Positions 6,352 through 10,513 of a stretch of DNA of 11,736 nucleotides are shown piece by piece. Made by a program: the position numbers and the translations under genes. Below the pieces are notes generated by a model that was not told the DNA's origin, did no database searches, and worked only from the letters and a program-made list of their open reading frames with translations. How positions within the stretch are numbered: the first letter of the stretch is position 1; the number at the start of each line of letters is the position of its first letter. The DNA is from Candidatus Aminicenantota bacterium. GTDB taxonomy: Bacteria; Acidobacteriota; UBA4820; DSQY01. The DNA lies in assembly GCA_027365515.1 (NCBI GenBank), contig DAHXMK010000124.1, forward strand, positions 1 to 11,736. Reading direction: 5' to 3'.

Positions 6352-6384
6352 ATGCAAGGCACGCGCAAGCATAGAAGCAAATCG

Positions 6385-6411
6385 CGGGCGGGGGCATTCT
6401 CCCCCCGCCCG
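6385..6411. repeat. GC-rich hairpin, possible transcription terminator
   Basis: CGGGCGGGGG (6385-6394) pairs perfectly with CCCCCGCCCG (6402-6411) around a 7-base loop. No T-tract follows on the plus strand; on the minus strand a moderately T-rich ATTTGCTTC follows. It separates the small ORF from the cassette-like region. The rest of 6291-6434 shows only the neighbouring short hairpin and heptamer tract. Confidence 0.4.
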
Positions 6412-6434
6412 TATGGCTCACTGAAGGCGCATTG

Positions 6435-6470
6435 CCAGGTTAGGCGACACGGCGCTGTCGCCTAACCTGG
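6435..6470. repeat. perfect 15-bp inverted repeat with attC core-like ends (hairpin A)
   Basis: CCAGGTTAGGCGACA (6435-6449) and its exact complement (6456-6470) flank the loop CGGCGC. It contains GTTAGGC (6439-6445), matching GTTRRRY, and GCCTAAC (6460-6466), matching RYYYAAC, in the order R' then R'' expected at the two ends of an integron cassette body. The right arm also pairs at 14 of 15 positions with 6542-6556 of hairpin B across 71 bp. Confidence 0.7.
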
Positions 6471-6546
6471 AGGGGCAAGAAGTTGACTTGGCGCATGGGG
6501 CTGACTATCATGGACTTGCAGAGCGGGGCTGGGAAACGATCCCAGA

Positions 6547-6573
6547 TTAGGCGACACATTCTATGTCGCCTAA
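6547..6573. repeat. 10-bp inverted repeat sharing the hairpin A core (hairpin B)
   Basis: TTAGGCGACA (6547-6556) and TGTCGCCTAA (6564-6573) surround the 7-base loop CATTCTA. The arms are identical in sequence to the core of hairpin A, while the loop differs. It ends in GCCTAAC (6568-6574), only 24 bp before GTTAGGT (6598-6604), where the first ORF-bearing cassette begins. A small CTGGGA/TCCCAG stem immediately precedes it. Confidence 0.7.
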
Positions 6574-6625
6574 CACCTTCCCAGTCGTCCATTCTGCGTT
6601 AGGTGCCTTAGAAGGAGGTGGCCAA

Positions 6626-7108
6626 ATGCGGCACGTGGGCCTCGCGGCGATCATGGTCCTTGTCGCCCTGCCTCAGTCCTCCAACACTACTTTGCTCAGG
6701 CCCCTCGAGCCCTCCCGCATGACCATGATTGTGCCAGCGACCAATAGTCCGATTGGTTCCATCGAATTTACGGTAATCGCTTCCAGCGATGGCACGCATG
6801 TTCAACGTATTCTGGTCAGGGTAGGTGGCCGTAAAGTAGGGGTGCCATCGCTGCTGTTTGAGGATCTTTTGCAGCCTGAGCTTACTGGCCTGAGCGTTGG
6901 CGAGATATTAAGGCCATTCGCTGGGAAGGGCGATCCGCGGCAGTTCTTGTTTCAGTTCATGGCCAGTATCCCCGAGACATCGAAAGAGAGTGAGCCGACA
7001 AAGAAGATGAGAAGGGTACTGGTCAGTCTGATTTACGAAGACGGGCGCATCGAACGACGGTCACTCTCTCCCCAGGAAGTTACTACAGAAGCCAGCAACG
7101 GCACCTAA
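6626..7108 (+). CDS. cassette-borne exported protein of unknown function
   Basis: A 160-aa protein not assigned to any family. The N-terminus MRHVGLAAIMVLVALPQSS reads as a signal peptide, so the product is probably periplasmic or secreted. The mature part is rich in beta-prone segments (MTMIVPATN, IEFTVIASS, QRILVRVGG, RVLVSLIYEDG) with a central helical Leu-rich stretch and no cysteine. The start at 6626 is chosen because AAGGAGGTG (6612-6620) lies five bases upstream; the open frame from 6563 runs through hairpin B. The stop codon TAA (7106-7108) lies inside the attC core box ACCTAAC. G+C is clearly lower than in the chromosomal flanks. No promoter is seen just upstream, as is usual for integron cassettes. 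Confidence 0.8.
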   Translation: MRHVGLAAIMVLVALPQSSNTTLLRPLEPSRMTMIVPATNSPIGSIEFTVIASSDGTHVQRILVRVGGRKVGVPSLLFEDLLQPELTGLSVGEILRPFAGKGDPRQFLFQFMASIPETSKESEPTKKMRRVLVSLIYEDGRIERRSLSPQEVTTEASNGT

Positions 7109-7204
7109 CCAGTAGGTGCAGCGGACCCGGTCAGCCTCCACCCTGCACGCTAGGCCTTGTACTTCACCACGGCCGTGCCGGGTCCGCTGACCTTCGCGTT
7201 GATA
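7103..7204 (+). repeat. attC-like integron recombination site (59-base-element type)
   Basis: R'' is ACCTAAC (7103-7109, matching RYYYAAC) and R' is GTTGATA (7198-7204, GTT plus imperfect RRRY). Between them the stem AGGT.CAGCGGACCCGG (7114-7117 and 7119-7130) pairs perfectly with 7178-7193, leaving G7118 as a single bulged base. Four unpaired bases lie between stem and core box on each side (CAGT and TCGC). A bulged base in an otherwise perfect L box with unpaired spacers is the known attC architecture that directs strand choice. The variable loop (7131-7177) has minor extra pairing (GCACG/CGTGC). Confirmation comes from cassette logic: 7100-7109 is the reverse complement of the cassette's own first ten bases (6598-6607). 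Confidence 0.8.
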
Positions 7205-7256
7205 TGCCCGCTTCGTGGAAACGAAAGATGTCGTCTGGTATGAGGAGTCACATGCT

Positions 7257-7649
7257 ATGAAAGTAGACCACCTCGATCATTTCGTACTGACCGTTAAGAA
7301 CGTTACTGCAACATGTGCGTTCTACGCTACGGCACTTGGGATGGACGTTGTCACATTTGGTGATAACAGAAAGGCCCTTGCCTTTGGCTCCCAAAAGATC
7401 AATATGCACGAAGTCGGTAAAGAGTTTGAACCTAAAGCCCGCTGGCCAACGGCTGGCTCTGCCGATTTGTGCTTCATTACCAGTGTCCCATTAGCAGACG
7501 TGATTGCGCACTTGCATCAATGTGGCGTTGAAGTTATCGAAGGTCCAGTTAAGCGAACAGGGGCCGTTGGTCAAATCGAATCTGTGTATTTTCGAGACCC
7601 TGACTTAAACTTGATTGAAGTGTCGAACTATATTGATAGTCATCAGTGA
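7257..7649 (+). CDS. VOC (glyoxalase/bleomycin-resistance fold) family protein in cassette 2
   Basis: A 130-aa protein, about the normal length for a single-domain VOC dimer. It has the paired beta-alpha-beta-beta-beta pattern: HLDHFVLTV at the start, FYATALGMDVVTFG, LAFGSQKINMHEVG, then SADLCFIT, VEVIEGPVKRTGA and the closing FRDPDLNLIEVSNY. The early His and the Glu of LIEVSN are probable metal ligands. Members include glyoxalases, thiol transferases such as FosA and dioxygenases; the substrate cannot be deduced. Related VOC proteins are a common integron cassette cargo. A GTG at 7215 opens the frame earlier, but ATG 7257 has GAGGAG nine bases upstream and matches the family N-terminus. The stop overlaps the next core box. 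Low G+C supports acquisition. Confidence 0.88.
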   Translation: MKVDHLDHFVLTVKNVTATCAFYATALGMDVVTFGDNRKALAFGSQKINMHEVGKEFEPKARWPTAGSADLCFITSVPLADVIAHLHQCGVEVIEGPVKRTGAVGQIESVYFRDPDLNLIEVSNYIDSHQ

Positions 7650-7656
7650 TATCAAC
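7649..7656 (+). repeat. truncated attC: surviving R'' core box of cassette 2
   Basis: ATATCAAC is the exact reverse complement of GTTGATAT (7198-7205), the first bases of the same cassette, as expected for an R'' box. No complementary L arms or convincing R' box follow in the next 130 bp, so the rest of this site appears to be lost. A GTTGGGC at 7777-7783 fits the R' consensus by sequence but has no matching stem. Confidence 0.5.
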
Positions 7657-8084
7657 AGTTCTGGGCATAGACTCATGGAGTAGTTCGGGGTCAAATCTTG
7701 CTTTCTAGCATTTCTCGGCTCTGGGCTCGGCTTTTTTGCTTGCCGCGCTTCGGAACGAAGCGCGCGTCCCGGCGCCGTTGGGCCAGATTCAAGGAACGCG
7801 AGCCAGGCCGCACCGGAGGCGTATCTGTATACGTTGAGGATGCGAGCCGGCGAGCAGTGACGCAGAAGATGGTCCGACGCCGCCGGCGTCCCCCAAAGGG
7901 GGGTGGGGGGCTTGCAAAGCGAGATGAAAGCCGATGGGCGGCCAAGGAACTTGGCCAGAAGCCGCTGAACGAGACGGGGAGAAGCGTAAAGCGGATTCAA
8001 TGCGCGGATGAACGCTTCGAGACGGCTCGGAAGCGGATTCGTGCCGGAACGAAGTGAAGGCGCCCATCGGCGCGGCGCCAGCTT
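7657..8084. other. gene-free segment with hairpins, probable dispersed-repeat material
   Basis: Open frames run on both strands here, but none has a ribosome binding site, recognisable domain or consistent codon use. Visible structure: TTCGGGGTCAAATCTTGC (7683-7700), resembling the end motifs near REP-associated transposases; a perfect 9-bp hairpin CGCGCTTCG/CGAAGCGCG (7744-7752/7756-7764); CGTAT-CTGT-ATACG near 7818-7831; GACGCC-GCC-GGCGTC (7876-7890); and a C-tract/G-tract pair just after it. The segment returns to high G+C directly after cassette 2. It looks like decayed or repetitive intergenic DNA. Confidence 0.4.
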
Positions 8085-8166
8085 TGCATCCTTCACCTCT
8101 AACTTCTCACGTCTCCCTTCTCACCTTCTTCCCTTCGTGTCCTCCGTGATCTTTGTGGTGATATGC
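8085..8166. repeat. 80-bp dispersed repeat, copy 2
   Basis: Same orientation and layout as 5529-5608: TGCATCCTTCAC, heptamers (CTCTAAC, TTCTCAC, GTCTCCC, TTCTCAC at 8096-8123), then CTTCGTG, CCTCCGTG and GTGGTGA (8133-8161). It lies about 75 bp beyond the 3' end of the minus-strand toxin remnant. The two copies bracket the 2.5-kb segment that holds the Ig-like gene and the cassette array. Confidence 0.65.
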
Positions 8167-8240
8167 ATTGTTTTCCCGATCTGAGGCCGGATCGGCATCG
8201 TGAGATGCTTCCTACAAGAGCAATTCCGCCGGCGCGCCGC

Positions 8241-8519
8241 TCACCATTTGCCTTCGGCGCGCCGTGACGCGTGGAACACGCGAAGGATTTGGACCTCCGC
8301 GCGCTTGACGCGGTAGGGCACGAGGTACGGCGTGCCGGAAACCAGGAGTTCGCGCGTGTTTGGAACCCGGCCCGGGCGGCCCATTCCCGGAGTTTCGCCC
8401 AGGCGGCCGACGGCCTCCATAACGCGCATCGCCGTCTTGGCGGCCGCGCCGGGATTGTCTTGGGCGATATAGGCGTAAATCGCCTCGATGTCGCGAAGAG
8501 CTTCCTCTGATCTGGCAAA
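8241..8519 (-). pseudogene. ParE/RelE-family toxin remnant without start codon
   Basis: The minus-strand frame encodes a nearly complete ParE-type toxin: SEEALRDIEAIYAYIAQDNP, then a helix with METs at the first in-frame ATG (8429), GRPGRVPNTRELLVSG, TPYLVPYRV, and the family ending VQILRVFHASRR. ParE toxins of this class act on DNA gyrase. The conserved fold starts at about 8519, but no ATG, GTG or TTG occurs in frame upstream. Normal family N-termini have a few more residues. An out-of-frame AAGGTG just upstream (about 8526-8521) suggests a small deletion near the start. No antitoxin gene precedes it; that space holds the promoter of the divergent EAL gene. It is most likely inactive. Confidence 0.65.
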
Positions 8520-8524
8520 GCACC

Positions 8525-8553
8525 TTGCGCGCCGGCCATATTGCGGGTATATT
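8525..8553 (+). promoter_or_regulatory. predicted promoter of the EAL-domain gene
   Basis: TTGCGC (8525-8530), a 17-bp spacer and TATATT (8548-8553) predict initiation near 8560, just before the GGAGG (8562-8566) that precedes the GTG start at 8572. It uses the same -35 hexamer as the Ig-like gene promoter. It overlaps the region where the toxin's 5' end and antitoxin should have been. Confidence 0.5.
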
Positions 8554-8571
8554 GAAAGCAGGGAGGCGCTG

Positions 8572-9867
8572 GTGGGCGGCCGCTCGGTTGATTCTTTGAT
8601 GAATGAAATCGTGGCGCTTCGCGCTGCGCTCTATGACAACAACACCGGCTTGCCATCCTATCCCACGAAGTTCGAGCAGCTAAAGCTCATGTGCCAGAAC
8701 CAATTCCTGGGGGTCATCTATCTGGGGCTTTCCGACCAGGAGCGGGCCGAGGCGGTGCTCGGCTTCGAGCGGTACGAGGAGTTGTTGAAGCGGGTGGCCG
8801 GGTCGCTCGAAACCTTCAACCGGGCTTTCTATGAAGATTCGCTTCTCGTGACCCAGACTCACGTCCACGGCGATGCTTTCTGCGTCTTCGTTCCCTACGA
8901 CAGGCTCGCCCGCTCGCCGCTCCACCGGCTTGAAACGATAGCGCGGGACATTTACAAATCCCTCCGCAACGACATGGGGCCCGAGGAGGCCCGCGGCGCC
9001 GCTCTTCACGTCGGCTATTCGGTTCTCCATTACAACCCGTTTCTGCGCTTCGAGCGGGCGGTGCACCACGCCGCCGAGGAGGCGGTCGGGGTCGCCGGGC
9101 GGCAGGAGGAGATGGAGCGCATTCTCAACGAGCTCGAACTGAGGCAGATCATCGCCCGCAAGGGGCTGCGGACCCTTTTTCAGCCGATAGTCTCTCTCGA
9201 TTCGCTCGATGCCATAGGGTACGAAGCGTTGACGCGCGGGCCATTGGAGACTCCTTACGAATCGCCGGAAACGCTCTTTTCATGCGCCCAGCAGTCGAAG
9301 CTCGGGCGGGAGCTGGACCGGCTCTGCAAGCTCACAGCGATCGGCGCCGCGAAGCCGAAGCCGTCCAACACCTACCTCTTCATCAACACGCTCCCGACGA
9401 CGCTGGATGACCCGGAGTTTTTGAACGGGAGAGCCTTCGAGAACCTGGCGGCGTCGAACCTCCAGCCGAACGACGTCGTCTGGGAGCTGACGGAGCGCAA
9501 CCCGATAGAGGACTTCGACGCGTTCGGCGTCCTGATGCAGGAATTCACGACGATGGGCTACAAGATCGCCATTGACGACGTCGGCACCGGCTACTCCTCC
9601 ATCCAGACGATAACTCACGTCCGCCCGCTCTACTTGAAGGTTGACATCTCTCTCGTGACGAGGATCGAGGAGAATTTGCTGAAACAGGAGCTGGTCAGCT
9701 CGCTGCTGGCGCTCGCCTCGAACATCCACGCGGAGCTGATCGCAGAAGGGGTCGAGACCCGCGCCGAAGTAAGCGCGCTCAAGGAGCTGGGCGTAAAGTT
9801 CGGCCAGGGGTACATCTTCGGCCGGCCGAGCGAAACCTTCCCGGGGCGCGTGGCGCTTCAGGCCTAG
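8572..9867 (+). CDS. degenerate GGDEF - EAL protein, predicted c-di-GMP phosphodiesterase
   Basis: A 431-aa cytoplasmic protein. Residues about 15-185 resemble a GGDEF domain in which the signature is HGDAF (99-103), so cyclase activity is unlikely. The C-terminal EAL domain (from about 213) keeps all expected catalytic and metal-binding residues: Glu218 in YEALTRGP, Asn272, Glu305/Glu308 in ELTER, Asp335/Asp336 in DDVGTGYSS, Lys356, Glu392 in EGVET and Gln412 in GQGYIFG. It should hydrolyse c-di-GMP to pGpG, perhaps gated by the degenerate domain. No transmembrane or PAS segment is seen. GTG 8572 is preferred because GGAGG lies five bases upstream; ATG 8599 is an alternative without a Shine-Dalgarno sequence. 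The gene converges with leuD, 27 bp away. Confidence 0.88.
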   Translation: MGGRSVDSLMNEIVALRAALYDNNTGLPSYPTKFEQLKLMCQNQFLGVIYLGLSDQERAEAVLGFERYEELLKRVAGSLETFNRAFYEDSLLVTQTHVHGDAFCVFVPYDRLARSPLHRLETIARDIYKSLRNDMGPEEARGAALHVGYSVLHYNPFLRFERAVHHAAEEAVGVAGRQEEMERILNELELRQIIARKGLRTLFQPIVSLDSLDAIGYEALTRGPLETPYESPETLFSCAQQSKLGRELDRLCKLTAIGAAKPKPSNTYLFINTLPTTLDDPEFLNGRAFENLAASNLQPNDVVWELTERNPIEDFDAFGVLMQEFTTMGYKIAIDDVGTGYSSIQTITHVRPLYLKVDISLVTRIEENLLKQELVSSLLALASNIHAELIAEGVETRAEVSALKELGVKFGQGYIFGRPSETFPGRVALQA

Positions 9868-9894
9868 CGGCCCCGCGCCCGCCGTCCTTGCGCC

Positions 9895-10386
9895 TCACCT
9901 TTTTTCCGCTTCCTTCATCCTCTTTCTGGCGTAGGGCAAGAGCCCTCCGGCTTCGCGAATCGCGAGGATTTCCGGCGGAAGGGCGGCGAACGAAAAGCTT
10001 TTGCCTCCCACCGCTATTTCCCCTTTCGCGGCGTCGAGCTTGACGGTGTCGCCCTCACGGTAGGCCTCGACGGCGCCCGCACACTCGACCAACAGCAAGC
10101 CCTGGTTGATCGCCGCGCGGAAGAATATTCTGGCGAAGGATTTCGCGACGACCGCCTCGATGCCAGCGGCTTTGAGTCCCAAGGCCGGCTGTTCGCGGGA
10201 GGAGCCGCAGCCGAAATTCCTGCCGGCCATGATAATGTCGCCCGGCCTGACGCTCTTCGCGAAGCCGGGGTCAAGGTCCTCCAGAAGATGAGGAAGTATC
10301 TCCTCCGCCTTGGCGCAAGTGTAGGTGTAGCGTCCAGGAAAAAGAAGGTCGGTGTTCACGTCGTCGCCGTACTTAAACACTGTCAT
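9895..10386 (-). CDS. leuD: 3-isopropylmalate dehydratase small subunit, type 2 (LeuD-like)
   Basis: A 163-aa swivel-domain subunit of the aconitase superfamily; with LeuC it isomerises 2- to 3-isopropylmalate in leucine synthesis. Visible blocks are YGDDVNTDLLFPGRY (about 6-20), the substrate-binding AGRNFGCGSSREQPALGLKAAGIEAVVAKSFARIFFR, and INQGLLLVEC. The short length matches archaeal-type subunits, which also include homoaconitase and dimethylmalate dehydratase. The specificity loop after PGR reads YTYT, not one of the forms best linked to a known substrate, so the leucine role rests on context. The start at 10386 is preferred over 10407 because GAGGTG lies about five bases upstream and the family N-terminus begins there. 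It follows leuC after 127 bp. Confidence 0.9.
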   Translation of the reverse strand: MTVFKYGDDVNTDLLFPGRYTYTCAKAEEILPHLLEDLDPGFAKSVRPGDIIMAGRNFGCGSSREQPALGLKAAGIEAVVAKSFARIFFRAAINQGLLLVECAGAVEAYREGDTVKLDAAKGEIAVGGKSFSFAALPPEILAIREAGGLLPYARKRMKEAEKR

Positions 10387-10407
10387 TGCCGCACCTCGAA
10401 GAAGCAT

Positions 10408-10506
10408 TCACCACGAAGGCACAAAAAGCACACGGGGAAGATCAAAGAGTGCAAAGGCGTGCTTTGTTTCTTGCCCGCCTTCGTGTCCTTTGTGACTTCG
10501 TGGTGA
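10408..10506. repeat. palindromic intergenic repeat between leuC and leuD
   Basis: TCACCACGAAGGCACAAA (10408-10425) and TTTGTGACTTCGTGGTGA (10489-10506) are complementary at 17 of 18 positions. An inner CAAAG/CTTTG pair (10443-10447/10461-10465) lies in the 63-bp centre. The right half contains CTTCGTG, TCCTTTGTG and GTGGTGA, the same word set that ends the repeats at 5529-5608 and 8085-8166. It starts seven bases before the leuC stop on the minus-strand transcript and ends about 20 bases before the leuD start. Confidence 0.7.
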
Positions 10507-10513
10507 GTCATCA

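Noticed and set aside
6086..6421. Several overlapping minus-strand frames with hydrophobic stretches
   Set aside because: Antisense to the small ORF and its promoter, crossing hairpins and heptamer tracts; no start signals.
6568..6604. A complete attC site between GCCTAAC and GTTAGGT
   Set aside because: The boxes fit the core consensus but only 23 bp separate them and that stretch has no internal complementarity, so it cannot fold as attC; at most a deleted remnant.
7683..7700. tRNA T-arm (GGTCAAATC-like sequence)
   Set aside because: No matching acceptor, D or anticodon stems around it; no tRNA or rRNA gene was found in the window.
7744..7764. Perfect 9-bp hairpin as a terminator for cassette 2
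   Set aside because: The T-run (7731-7736) lies before the hairpin on the plus strand, not after it, so it does not fit an intrinsic terminator on either strand.
7605..8096. 163-codon minus-strand frame and an overlapping 119-codon plus-strand frame (7698-8057)
   Set aside because: No ribosome binding site, no domain, and both strands are open because of GC bias; treated as repeat-like non-coding DNA.
8099..8656. 185-codon minus-strand frame and a 103-codon frame (8212-8523)
   Set aside because: Both are out of frame with the clearly ParE-like reading; the codon pattern and motifs support only the ParE frame.
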